Made by a program: the position numbers and the translations under genes. Below, in pieces: positions 12,079 to 22,671 of a stretch of DNA of 64,000 nucleotides (within the stretch, counting starts at the first letter, position 1; each line of letters begins with the position of its first letter). The stretch comes from Ashinkailepas kermadecensis. Taxonomy: Eukaryota > Arthropoda > Thecostraca > Neolepadidae. The DNA lies in NCBI GenBank assembly GCA_034440615.1, contig JAOTOM010003974.1, positions 67,001 through 131,000 on the forward strand. The letters run 5' to 3'. A model generated the notes under the pieces. The model was given only the letters and a program-made list of their open reading frames with translations. It was not told where the DNA came from and made no database searches.

Positions 12079-12467
12079 TGTGAGCCTTGGGTTAGCACTA
12101 GCCGTGACACTATTACAGGTCGGATGGACACTTGTGGAGCCTTGGGTTAGCACTAGCCGTGACACTATTACAGGTCCGATGGACACTTGTGGAGCCTTGG
12201 GTTAGCACTAGCCGTGGCACTATTACAGGTCGGATGGACACTTGTGGAGCCTTGGGTTAGCACTAGCCGTGGCACTATTACAGGTCCGATGGACACTTGT
12301 GGAGCCTTGGGTTAGCACTAGCCGTGGCACTATTACAGGTCGGATGGACACTTGTGGAGCCTTGGGTTAGCACTAGCCGTGGCACTATTACAGGTCGGAT
12401 GGACACTTGTGGAGCCTTGGGTTAGCACTAGCCGTGGCACTATTACAGGTCGGATGGACACTTGTGG
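12079..12467. repeat. Minisatellite, 55-bp unit, 7 copies
   Basis: Nearly identical units containing GGTTAGCACTAGCCGTG and ACAGGTCGGATGGACACTT. The few variable positions (GTGACAC or GTGGCAC; GGTCGG or GGTCCG) are shared among neighbours, which suggests local homogenisation. The unit has the same length as the 1728-2168 array but an unrelated sequence. Confidence 0.97.
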
Positions 12468-12742
12468 AAGCTTAAATCATTTTTTTGTGAAAAATAACAG
12501 AATATGATAAGCCTATTTTGAGGACGAGGGAATACTTGGATCCTAAAAATCTTCTATCCACCAACAATTATCAACATAGACCCTTTACCACACTAAAGGG
12601 TTCGAAAAGTAAGGTCGGGTTTGTTCTTAATCGATCTTTTAACGCAACATCCAAATATAGCACCAGTAGTTCAGATCCTGAGAAGTGACGCATGCCTTTC
12701 CCCACCCATGCTCCTACGTTGGTACAATGAGAGTAACTCTGG

Positions 12743-12860
12743 AATGGTAAGTGCTGGCAAGTGATGGTAAGGGATGGTAAGGGATGATAGGTGATGTCAA
12801 GGGATGCTAGGGCATGCTAAGTGATGTTAAGGGACTTACGGGTTGGTAAGGTATAGTAAG
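12743..12860. repeat. Short degenerate GGTAAGTGATG repeat
   Basis: About ten 10-11-bp units of the form GGTAAGGGATG, with variants. Confidence 0.75.
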
Positions 12861-13894
12861 TATCACTTGGTGTCATTAGCCGAGTACCACAATTCATGGC
12901 CCCTCCCTCGACTGAATTGAGAATTCATCCAGTCAAGATGTGCCTCCCTGTAGGCATGACGAGTGCCACAATTAAGATCAAAACATTTTCATCGTTTATC
13001 ACTATTAGTTCGTTGGAAAGGCTCAGAATGTCCAATATGCGAGACACGTGGCGTGCGAAAGCTAGGCATGAACTGATTACGAATATGCAACTTACATCAA
13101 AATACATCGATCCCTTGAAAAGGTGCTTTTGTTCCATTTTCCAGTCCTCTCAATTCAATTGTATTTGGTATCAATCAACTCCTCAAATCATAGGCAACAA
13201 TATCCAGTGTGTTGCACTGCCTTGAATCGTTCACAATCGGTTAAGAATTCATATAACTCTGATCATCCCTGCATTGACATTATATTTTACTTTCGATCGC
13301 ACAAGCGCACGAAATTACTGGTGGCGTCACGCAAGCCGAACATTCGCCGCTTGGGACATAATCTGTTCCCAACTTAGCATTGTATGCTTGCATATCATTC
13401 GATGCTGACAATGTATATTTGTGTCCCATTTTCTATACTTACATGGCTGCGGCGAAGTAAAGCACGATGCAGATATATTGAAATATACAAAAACTGCAAT
13501 GACCTTCAAGTAGGCCAGTTGGTGTGAGAAAGGCTTATGTTAATTGGATCTGTTCCGAAGCTCGACCAAACATTCATGTCAATTTTGCACAGCGATCTCT
13601 TGTGAATACAGAAGGCAGGCAAGTGTAACTGTTCTTTCGATTGTATTGTCACAACATATATTGTCGCAACGGATACAATGGTTGATCAAGTATCTTGATG
13701 TATGATAAACAAAATAGTTCATTTCGATTAGACGTCATTCTAGTCCGCTTTGAAGATCGTCAGGGCGTCGGAGCCGTTGAAAAATGCTGGAATGGGTATA
13801 TTTTGCGCTTTGTTTGCACCTACCCGGTGGTATGTAGCCATCACCCCGACTGCCGTGGTTTGTGCGAGTCGCTGTCGCAACACGATGACACTAA
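12861..13894. other. Unannotated stretch
   Basis: A 109-codon plus-strand frame (12896-13225) has no recognisable motif. No TE ends or repeats noted. Confidence 0.3.
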
Positions 13895-14226
13895 CTGTGG
13901 GGAGACTGCCGTGGTCGTGTGTGTGTGTGTGTGTGCTGGGAGGCTGCCGTGGTCTGTGTGTGTGTGTGTGTGTGCTGGGAGACTGCCGTGGTCTGTGTGT
14001 GTGTGTGTGAGCGGGGAGACTGTCGTGGTCTGTGTGTGTGTGTGTGCTGGGAGACTGCCGTGGTCTGTGTGTGTGTGTGTGAGCGGGGAGACTGTCGTGG
14101 TCTGTGTGTGTGTGTGTGTGCTGGGAGACTGCCGTGGTCTGTGTGTGTGTGTGTGTGTGTGAGCGGGGAGACTGTCGTGGTCTGTGTGTGTGTGTGTGTG
14201 TGTGTGTGAGCGGGGAGACTGCCGTG

Positions 14227-14257
<31 letters not shown>

Positions 14258-14259
14258 AC

Positions 14260-14291
<32 letters not shown>

Positions 14292-14550
14292 GTGAGCGTG
14301 TGCGTGTGTGTGCGTGTGCGTGTGCGTGTCGTGTGTGTGTGTGTGTGTGGCGGGGAGACTGTCGTGGTCTGTGTGTGTGTGTGTGTGTGTGTGAGCGGGG
14401 AGACTGCCGTGGTCTGTGTGTGTGTGCTGGGAGGCTGCCGTGGTCTCTCTGTGTGTGTGTGTGTGTGTGTGAGCGGGGAGACTGTCGTGGTCTGTGTGTG
14501 TGGGTGAGATTGCTGTGGTCTGTGTGTGGGGGAGGCTGCCGTGGCCTGTG
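13895..14550. repeat. Compound minisatellite: (TG)n blocks spaced by GGGAGACTGCCGTGGTC
   Basis: Around 14 units consist of a constant 17-25-bp spacer (GGGAGACTGCCGTGGTC or the GTCGTGG variant) and a (TG)n tract of variable length. The last spacer-like words extend to about 14540. A single spacer-like ACTGCCGTGGTTTGTGCG just before the array (13849-13867) may be the seed. The 295-codon minus frame encoding Thr-His runs is a repeat artefact. Confidence 0.95.
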
Positions 14551-14985
14551 TGACGCGCTGAGATGCGCTCCTGCTCCTCGGAGTTCCGCCCTGTCACAGG
14601 CTCAGCCAGGAAAGCTAGATTGAACAAACGATAAGTAACTTATTCGCTGCGCTTGGCAGCTGGCTAATGCACCAGGCTAACAGCGGCCGTCTTTCCCGGG
14701 AAGTTACCCCGTGAACGATGCGTTTCTCGGCCACTGACTAAAGGTCGGAACAAAACCTGTTTCCTACATAGCTTTAACACCGGCTACGTGTTGCTAGAAA
14801 ACACCGGTCCAATTCTCGACATGGAAACCGTAACTAGGATTCGGAACAGCACCGAAAATATAACCCTGGGACGTTTTCCCGGTTGCATGCTGTATACAGC
14901 GGGGTGGTTCATAGTTGCTCGTTTAATTTACCGACAGCACAAGTGCGTGTTCTGTGCATAGCATCGCGTGCGTTGTTTGCCTTGG
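14551..14985. other. Unannotated stretch
   Basis: No gene or repeat recognised. Confidence 0.3.
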
Positions 14986-15530
14986 TCCCAGGAGCCATAT
15001 ATCTAAAACGCCAGCGGCCCAGTGGACAACCGCTTCGAGCCGTCACGCGGGTGTCCAAAACACGAGCGGTCCGATGCATGACCGCTTCGAGCCGCGGCGC
15101 GGGTGTGCCGAGGCGGCGAGCGCTATTGATCGGGGGTGGCGAGCGGCCCTGCGGCGCCGACGACACCTCGGCAGACAACGGCGTCCGGCCGGGCCCGTGA
15201 CACCGGCCGTCACGGAGTTGTGTGTCGGCCGTTGCCGTGGCGCCGATCCGCCGTAACGGCCGCGATCAATGCCTGACATCGGACATGCCAGACATCCGCC
15301 GCGCTCGGAATGGCTCCACGTGGACCGGCGCCGCTGCCAGGCGCTGCGCGACCACGCGCGCCCGACCAGCCACCGGCAGCCGACCAGCGGAGTGCTGCGC
15401 GTCTGCGCCAGCGCGACCGCCGCGCAGCGCTCCGCCTGGCCGGTGGCGCGTGCGGTATCCGATGCTCGGAAGCTGGCCACGCTTCGGTCGTGCCATCCTA
15501 CTGACCGGTGACGTCGTTTCTGGAGCAATG
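14986..15530. other. GC-rich, CpG-rich island with a 54-bp duplication
   Basis: CGCTTCGAGCCG followed by CGCGGGTGT occurs twice about 54 bp apart (near 15030 and 15085). The rest is CpG-dense and open in five frames (up to 172 codons on the minus strand). It may be a promoter or 5' exon, but no family was recognised. Confidence 0.4.
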
Positions 15531-15569
15531 CTTGGCCCTGTCGAAACGGAGAAGTCGGCAAACGTTTAA

Positions 15570-16248
15570 CGACGAGTCCCTCGTTGACTCCGAAAACTTC
15601 CGCCTTTGATTTTGCTGATGCAACTTACGGGCATGGTTTATGGGATCTCCGTCAGCATATGTATCGAATTGGAGCAACATGTTGCAATATATTTGATTGC
15701 ATGCAGTTTGAAAATACACACACTGCAATATCGACAACAGGTATTGATCCTGACAGATATCTAATTCAGGAAAAGTCTATTGCATGTTATGGCATCTCTC
15801 GTTGTCCAAGAAGCGTTCATGAACAAAATGATAACATCATCTGATTCCAAGTTCATGCTAACTGAGATATCTTCTTTCCCTGCTTCCATTTGGAGTGTGA
15901 TCGGTAAAACTGGCGAAGACTAAAACTGCTCGCGTACCGTAACTCAAGAGCTAATCACATAAACAATGAGACAGCCTCACACAAAGTGCGCATCGAATAT
16001 CATTGGGAAACCGTTTTCAAATTCACGAGATTTGCGACTGCTATTTGGGCTGCATATTTCAGAGATGTCATATAGAATGGAATAATCGTGTTCGAGAATA
16101 CAATATAAGTCAGTTGAACTTGCTGGATAAGACCCGCATCATAAGCATCAAACAATGACGCTGCCTCCTCTTTATTTTATTCGGATCACACAAGAAATAT
16201 ACTGTCAATTCGGCTCCTTACCTCCCATCCCCCCATCTACAGTTGTCA
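15570..16248. other. Unannotated stretch
   Basis: AT-rich, no recognisable feature. Confidence 0.3.
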
Positions 16249-16735
16249 CACGGCTGGTGTAACCCACCACAGATCCACAGCCGGACTGATGTCACTCTTC
16301 ACCATCTCACCGCCTGACCAGTGTGACCATCCATCGGCCTACCGCATGACAGGTGTGACCCTCCGGCTGTCCCCGTCGGGCTGATGGGACCCTCATTACC
16401 CCGCCACCAGGCTGGTGTGACCCTTCAACGGTCCACACACCGACCGGCTGATATGACCCTCCAACGGTCCACACACCACCCCACTGGTGTGACCCTTCCC
16501 CGGTCCACACACCACCCCGCTGGTGTGACCCTTCAACGGTCAGCACACCGACCGGCTGGTGTGACCCTTCCCCGGTCCACACACCGACCGGCTGGTATGA
16601 CCCTTCAACGGTCCACGCACCACTCCGCTGGTGTGACCCTTCAACGGTCCACACACCACCCCGCTGATGTGACCCTTCAACGGTCCACACACCGACCGGC
16701 TGGTGTGAGCTTCCATTGATACATCAGCCGGATGG
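16249..16735. repeat. Minisatellite, 36-bp unit, about 9 good copies plus decayed ones
   Basis: Units have the form CTGGTGTGACCCTTCAACGG then TCCACACACC then ACCCCG or GACCGG. The array is regular from about 16410 to 16735 and increasingly degenerate leftwards to 16249. 36 is a multiple of 3, so both strands carry long repetitive frames. I see no reason to call a protein. Confidence 0.92.
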
Positions 16736-16763
16736 TGTGAAATCTCCCCCACCCTACCCAAAC

Positions 16764-17033
16764 CAGGGGCGGATTCAGGAATTGTCATATGAGAGGGGGA
16801 GGGGGTACAATTACTGGGAGGGGTGCCTTCGGCGAAAAACTTCGTCGAGCGACTGGGGCACACTCGAACACAGTGAAAGTGGGCTTTTTCCTCTGAAAGG
16901 GACGTTTTTAGCTGAAAATTCCGTTGAGCGAGGGAGGGACAGGGAGCCTTCCTGAAGGGGCCGGCCTTTCCCGGCCGGAGGGCGACAACTTTCCATGCTG
17001 GGGGCACCTTCCTCCTCCCTGTATCCGCCCTTG
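16764..17033. mobile_element. hAT-like MITE, 270 bp, with 8-bp target duplication
   Basis: The left terminus CAGGGGCGGATTCAGG pairs with the right terminus, which reads CAAGGGCGGATACAGG on the other strand (14 of 16). It is flanked by a perfect 8-bp direct repeat, ACCCAAAC, at 16756-16763 and 17034-17041. The size, CAG-type ends and 8-bp duplication fit a non-autonomous hAT element. The interior is homologous to the element at 57544-57820. Confidence 0.9.
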
Positions 17034-17141
17034 ACCCAAACCACCCACCAGTCCCTGACGCTTCACTGTGACTATTATGGCCGTCATTCCTCAGCAGTTC
17101 GGCGTTGTGAGCCTTACATTCCCGTCTCAAGAAGTCTTCCT

Positions 17142-17405
17142 TGGCGAGAACAAGTCTCGCCGGCCCGGGAAGAGGTCTCGCCGAGGTGGGAGGAGGTTTC
17201 GTCGGGACGAGAGGAGATCTCGTCGGGCCGGGAGGAGGATTCGTCGGGACGGGAGGAGATCTCGTCAGGCCGGGAGGAGGCTTCGTCGGGACGGGAGGAG
17301 ATCTCGTCGGACCGGGAGGAGGCTTCGTCGGGCCGCGAGATCTCGCCGGGGTCGGAGGTCTGGCCGTTGATGAAGGAGGTCTCGTCGCGGCGGGAGGAGG
17401 CCCGG
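17142..17405. repeat. 18/36-bp tandem repeat
   Basis: GGGAGGAGGCTTCGTCGG alternates with GGGAGGAGATCTCGTCGG. The step is a multiple of 3. The minus strand reads as about 139 codons of a repeated Ser-Ser-Arg-Pro-Asp-Glu motif (frame 17114-17533). A coding repeat cannot be excluded, but there is no supporting domain. Confidence 0.85.
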
Positions 17406-17519
17406 GAGTAGATATCGCTGGTAGTGGCCGCATCCGAGGAGCAGCTGTAGCCGCAGGTGTTCGCCACGTCACGCGACAACATTCGACGGCCCCGACTCGA
17501 CCTCAACACCCGACACGTC

Positions 17520-17720
17520 TGCAACAGACACACGCCGTCTCAGAGCGGTCTGGCGTCACAACACTCTTAGAGCGGTCAGGCGACACACGCCGTCTCAGAG
17601 CGCTCAGGCGACACGCGCCCTCTCAGAGCGGTCAGACGACACAACACTCTCAGAGCGGTCAGGCGACACACACCCTCTCAGAGCTGTCAGGCGACGCACT
17701 CAGTGGTCAGACGACACACG
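17520..17720. repeat. ~28-bp degenerate tandem repeat (AGAGCGGTCAGGCGACAC)
   Basis: TCTCAGAGCGGTCAGGCGACA recurs with indels about seven times. Related words (GAATCGTCAGGCGACATATG, GAATCGTTAGGCGACATAAG) reappear at 18070-18245, suggesting an older outlying block of the same repeat. Confidence 0.8.
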
Positions 17721-18430
17721 CGTCTGCGGCTAATGTGTCCAAATTGATTTTGGGGCTGGCATCAAATGTGAATGAAGGTTGTCAGTGTTTGCCTTACGCG
17801 TCGTAGGCAAGATACGAAATTATGCAGACAAAATTGACATTTATTTACAGATGCAAATATTTTTCGTTGTTCACAAACACCACACACATCTGAAGCGGAA
17901 AGAAATTAACATAAGCTGCATCATATATCGCGGACCTATAGCATGTCACTAGCACGAACAGTGAAATATATAGAAATCAAACAAAACCATTGACTTCGGA
18001 TATAAATGTTCCCACTTAAGTGCCATTTTACACTCAAATGTTCAAATTTGGACTCATTGCATGCAACAAACACACGCTATCTAATAATTGCCAGATGACA
18101 AATGCGCCGCAACAAACACAACATCCTAGAATCGTCAGGCGACATATGCGCCGCAACAACACAATATAGCTCAGAATCGTTAGGCGACATAAGCGCTTGC
18201 AACGAGCGCACAGCGTCTCGGTATCGCCAGACAATATGTGCGCTAATCTTCTTTTCTAGATCTAATCCTAGACTGATCGCTTGGATGACCACGGAACAGA
18301 GTTCTGTGCTAGTAGGGATTGCTGCATAAACCCTAATACTGGGAGTGGGAATTTCGATGCAACCGTAGAAAATAAGCCGGAAGTTGGACGCGCTGCCAAT
18401 GAACTTACACGGCCACCCCACTAGCATGCT
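17721..18430. other. Intervening stretch with decayed repeat
   Basis: Apart from the decayed ~46-bp units at 18070-18245 (each with GCCGCAACAA or similar), nothing is recognised. Confidence 0.4.
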
Positions 18431-18439
18431 CTTACCGGG

Positions 18440-18570
18440 CTAGTTTTAAGATGACTCCCCAAACTTGGGGCTAAATGTGAGGGTGCTTGGTGACAAGAAC
18501 GTTGTTTTGCCAGGACAGGGGAGGCTGATACAGGTCAGGGCTCTAACCAACTGGGCTATTGAGGAGACTA
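18440..18570 (-). mobile_element. tRNA-derived SINE fragment
   Basis: On the minus strand the sequence starts near 18566 with ATAGCCCAGTTGGTTAGAGC followed by CCTGACCTG. This is a good RNA polymerase III box A and D-arm. A clear box B is missing, so this is either a decayed or a truncated copy. No target duplication found. Confidence 0.55.
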
Positions 18571-18591
18571 TGTTATGGGTGTCGATTTGTA

Positions 18592-18770
18592 TACTCTTAG
18601 GAGGACCTTTCCCCCTGCGCCAAATGTAGGCTTGACCCTCTCAAAGACTTCAACTTTTAACATGGGACCCTGTAAGGTACCAGTCCATTTGGATTCACCC
18701 ATTTCCTCCATGTATTTTCTACACCTCCTTAAACAAGTTTTAGAAATCAACGTCCCTGGTTGTTACCATT
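18592..18770. repeat. Dispersed repeat family A, copy 1
   Basis: Shares about 150 bp (roughly two thirds identity by eye) with 21421-21600. The anchor words are GTCCATTTGGA/ATCCATTTGGA, CCATTTCCTCCATGTATTT and AACATGGGACC. An unclassified dispersed element. Confidence 0.7.
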
Positions 18771-20214
18771 GTAGGGAGTAATAGTTAAATGCACACTGCA
18801 TGAACAAAACAGATAGCATACCTTTTTTTATAAGTTTGTTGGCATTGTCAGGTTCCCATTCTTTGAAACGTTTCATATCTACGGTAAAGGAATTGTACAC
18901 GAAGTTAATGTTCGCAGATCCCACAGGATTAAGGGCACATGGTTTCCACTCTTTGGCGTTCACGTCTCATTGATTAAAACTGCAGACTAATCTTTCCACA
19001 TATGTCGTGTGGAAGGTAAAGAATGAAAGTTAACTTTCTGATAAATATCTCATTTCTGAATAATTACGGCACCTGCTCACCTCACCCAGCACACACCAGC
19101 AGATGAACAGCTTTCGGAAATACCAAAACTCTGGCTCTTTCTGACCATCCGGTGATTTCTGCGAAAATAATCCAGAAAATTACAAACATCTTCGATTGAA
19201 AAACTTCAGAATCTTTGCTACTCGTAATCTTCAACCTATCCTCTGCAAGTTCATCTCATCCTAACGTCTCCTGAAACATTAATATCTCCGCTTTCCTGTA
19301 GCTGAAAACATTTATTCCAGTGCCATTCTGGCCAGCAGCGTATATTGCAGTGTGAACACGTGCTGAATACATGCCTTTATATATTGGCAGTTGACTTAGA
19401 ATTCTGGATCATATGGGATCATGGACCGTGCCCGAAATATCATAAGGTATCAAATACTTCTAAAATATACCTCTGCAAATGTAAAGGTCACGCTGATGAC
19501 GAAAAATACTCTTGTTTCAATAAATTCCGACGGCCGACGATGACAACCAGCTGAAATGCTTGCAGCCTCGCCTCCCTCCGAAAAAAAAATTAAACTCACT
19601 GAGACAAGAGCCATTTCAATCATCAAAGTTATCACCATGACTTTCACTTTTCCCTCCATCTCCTTCAAGATGAATTCAATTATCTCACAAACAAGTAAAC
19701 TACATAATAAAAAATGCATTATCGTTTGTAATCAAATACTTCCCTACACACCATAACATAATCCAGGGACTCGTTCAATAATTCTTTAGAGGGGAGGGGA
19801 GGCGTGTCCATTGGCTACTGCGAGAGCCATCGTCACCTCACCTCCCAGCTGACTCCTGCCCCCACAGTAATGCTAAAACAATGGGAAGGTCCCGTGACTG
19901 CGGGGACCGGGGTCGTGACTGCGGGGGTATGGCCGCCACAGCGAACATGTTAGACGCGTCCCTGCCATAATCGGCTTCGATAATTCGTGGCCAAACATGA
20001 CTCAGAAAGTATCGCTATCTACACCAGCATCCATGCATATGCTATCGATTTTCACACCTTTACTGATGAACATTTCCTGCACATCATTTCGCCTCTATAC
20101 CCATCGCAAAAACATCGGCTAGGCCGGTGTACCTGATGGTCGGGTTTCGTTTCATTTACGCGTGCGAGTTGCGACCATCGGTTTGGGAAGAGTTGCGCCA
20201 CCTGCGGCACGCAC
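18771..20214. other. Unannotated stretch, possibly intronic
   Basis: No repeat or coding motif recognised. It lies downstream of the minus-strand exon at 20215-20529 and could be intron of that gene. Confidence 0.3.
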
Positions 20215-20529
20215 CTGGACGGAGCGACCGCCGCCGCTGCCGCCGCCGCCGCCGTACATCTGGTTGCCGCGCAGCAGCAGCAGCAGGCACGAGGCCACGT
20301 ACGTCACCACGATCACGGTGGCGTAGACGGCGCCGTACCATGCCGCCACGCTGTGCAGCGCCACCACCTGGTGCTGGATCCGCGCGTTGCACATCTCGGC
20401 CAGCGCCTTCTGGTAGCAGGCGCCCGAAACAGAAGTGGAGCCGCCGCCGGTAAGCGCCGTCGCCGCCGTGGCTGCTAGCGCCGTCGGCAGCGGGGTCGAC
20501 TCCAGTGGGTTCATGACGGACTGCCGCGG
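20215..20529 (-). CDS. Host exon encoding the N-terminus of a single-pass membrane protein
   Basis: On the minus strand a pyrimidine-rich acceptor ending in TTTGCAG lies just before 20529, and a consensus donor CAG|GTGCGT follows 20215. Between them, an ATG at 20514-20512 opens a frame of exactly 100 codons to the donor (phase 0). The protein has a low-complexity Ala/Thr/Gly N-terminus and a Cys-containing segment (about residues 33-42). A hydrophobic helix follows at about 60-81 (AVYATVIVVTYVASCLLLLL), and then a Gly-rich tail. The composition is CpG-rich, unlike its AT-rich surroundings. I do not recognise the family. The remaining exons should lie at lower coordinates or outside the window. 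Confidence 0.6.
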
Positions 20530-20542
20530 CTGCAAACGGAGC

Positions 20543-20698
20543 AGCAAGGCTCTAGGTCTCTCATCAAGCCCAAGCCAAGTCTACATTTTCAGGACGTATT
20601 TTCAGATTGAATATGGATAATGATAAATTACCATTAGCAGGGTACCAACCAGGGGTCCAGACTACCCGACCCACCCGGGATTCCAGCCATGCGGAGGA
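20543..20698. repeat. Dispersed repeat family B, copy 1
   Basis: Homologous to 24991-25146. Shared anchors are TTTTCAGGACGTATTTT (with A for G), CCATTAGCAGGGTACCAA/GCATTAACAGGATACCAAA and ATTCCAGCCATGC/ATCTCCAGCCGTGC. Confidence 0.75.
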
Positions 20699-20701
20699 GA
20701 C

Positions 20702-20792
20702 TATGGGCCTGTTCCCACGCCCTCATCCGGGATAGGCTGAGCTTCGGTCAGTAGAGGTCTTCCAGGTCGAGGCACGGGAAAGACCGGTAGAG
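20702..20792. repeat. Dispersed repeat family C, copy 1
   Basis: It has two parts. GAGGCACGGGAAAGACCGG at 20769-20792 is a direct match to 22089-22112. 20703-20741 matches 22122-22161 in inverted orientation (CCTCATCCGGGATAGGCTGAG versus the complement of GCTCAACCTATTCCGGATG). Confidence 0.65.
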
Positions 20793-21194
20793 TTTTGTAC
20801 TTCAATCAGCTGTTGGCGGTTGCATGGCTGTCGTGCTATTTGGCCCCATATGTGCAAATCGGTGGCATTATCGGTCGCTTGCTCCGATCTTGCACCTAAC
20901 AGTGCCAATATTTTGTATTGATTGATATACTTACTTGCTGTTGTGAAAGCCCAATTAATCCTATTGTGCAGCGGCTATTGAAGGATGAATAAAGCACGCT
21001 GCAAGCTTTTCTGATTCCGACTCCGTCCGGGAAGCTGACGCACAGTGGATGACGATGGCTTGTGCTGCTTCAGGAGCTAAAAAAAACATTTATTCCAAGG
21101 ACGGATCCAGAAATGTTCAACGGCGGGGAGGGGCGCTGTTGCGGACGTACCTTGACGCTCTAGTTTAGAAGAATATTAATGAAGCGGGGAAGGG

Positions 21195-21249
21195 TTGGTT
21201 GGTTATTAGGGCTTTAGGGCGCATCGACTACATTGGTCATGTAGCGCCC
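21195..21249 (-). mobile_element. 5'-truncated SINE tail
   Basis: On the minus strand it reads GGGCGCTACATGACCAATG, then GTCGATGCGCCCTAAAGCC, then an (AACC)n-like tail. The same 3' domain ends the full SINE at 52609-52771 and occurs at 29378 and 59636. Truncation at the head side is typical of LINE-mobilised copies. Confidence 0.6.
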
Positions 21250-21420
21250 ATTACAAAGCGGGGAATGAAACGGGGAAGGGGACTGCACTGGAGCATATTA
21301 TGTGAGCGTCTATTACTCTGAGGGACACCTTGGGACGAAAGACCGTTTAGTGATGGGAACTCGAGTAATACGGTGTACTTTACGGGTTACCCGTTTGAGC
21401 AGGTGTGCTGCTTTATACAT

Positions 21421-21600
21421 TTTTGAGGGGGAAAGTGCCATTTAATGTTGGTTTGCCCTCCCCTAATAATTTTAACTACTAACATTGGACCATAGGGAGT
21501 GAGCCCTCCAATCCATTTGGACCTGGCCATTGCCTTCATATATTTCCTCCAATAATTCTCATAAATATTCAACGCCCGTGCGTCAGAGGGAAACCACCTT
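21421..21600. repeat. Dispersed repeat family A, copy 2
   Basis: See copy 1 at 18592-18770. Same orientation. Confidence 0.7.
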
Positions 21601-22085
21601 CCCATGTGGAGGGCACACGGAGCTCCTCCTTCAGCCACTGATACATACATGGATGCAAACAAAAAGCATGGATGCATACCAGCAAACATGCCCCTCAAAT
21701 GCATGCAAATTAACATGCATGACTGAACCTACAATTTACACATAAAATTTAAGACGCACAGTTCCGATTTCCACTGGCGCATTGATGCTCCCGAAATGCA
21801 TTGGAGACAAAGTAGTGTAGTTGGTGACATAAAACATGGGTGCTGCTCATATTCATCACATATCCCATGTCTCTTGGATTTCTTCCAAATAATAGCTCTA
21901 AAATAAAGAAATTGCGACATATACAACCTAATGACTGTGATCCTGGCCTAAGCCAGGCTAAAAATATTATTTCATGCTGAACGCCACTGTTGCGGCACGT
22001 TTGTCGTATTCCCTCCTCAACCGCCGACCGGCCGGATTAGGCTTTTCTCATCCGGTGGAGGTTCGATGAGGGTAAACCAATTCAG
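21601..22085. other. Unannotated stretch
   Basis: Short tandem-like words (GGATGCA, ACATGCA) around 21650-21720. No gene recognised. Confidence 0.3.
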
Positions 22086-22088
22086 GAT

Positions 22089-22161
22089 GAGGCACGGGAA
22101 CGGCCGGTAGAGGAAATGGACGCTCAACCTATTCCGGATGAGGGCGCAGGAACAGACCCTA
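22089..22161. repeat. Dispersed repeat family C, copy 2
   Basis: One part is direct and one part inverted relative to 20702-20792. Confidence 0.65.
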
Positions 22162-22638
22162 GGCTACACACGGTCGTAGGCATGGGTGCCATTTTGTGAG
22201 GCTGGTTAATAGGCCAAATTACCTTTTTTGATGGCCAAAACTTCCCCGAAAACCATCTATATCTAGTGTAGGGGAGACCAGAGTTGAATGCATCGGTGCC
22301 AGTAACTCAAAAACTGTCTACCAGATATAAATGCTAGTAGGCGCTGAAGAATCGTGAATGCGTAAAAGCTTTATAACGAGGAAGCTAGCTCGGGTGGACG
22401 TCGACTGCACTTGCAGTGACGAAATCATTGGTTTTTAGCGCATAGGTATATATGTCGTGGCAAAAACAAAATCTTCTAGCTTCTTTTCAACGCCAGTTAT
22501 CCTGAATTGAGTCTTAACATAGCGTACTTTTACTTTCGGTGTTGAGATGGTAGAATAGCTTGTCTGAGCTCCTGTGGTGCCATTTTGCACGCCCAAACAT
22601 GTCCGCGTGGGTATGGGGTTGGTTGCATCAATGTTGGC

Positions 22639-22671
22639 GGGGCAGGTTGAACCATTGATATAACCTGCCCC
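22639..22671. repeat. Perfect hairpin GGGGCAGGTT/AACCTGCCCC
   Basis: 10-bp perfect arms with a 13-nt loop. The right-arm word AACCTGCCCC is also part of the 34-bp minisatellite unit 570 bp away. Confidence 0.9.

Noticed and set aside
13740..14627. 295-codon Thr-His protein
   Set aside because: Reading of the (TG)n compound array.
16540..17533. Repetitive Pro/Thr-rich protein (310 codons) and Ser-Arg-Pro-Asp repeat protein (139 codons)
   Set aside because: They cross the boundary of a MITE and two tandem repeats; the frames follow repeat periods that are multiples of 3.
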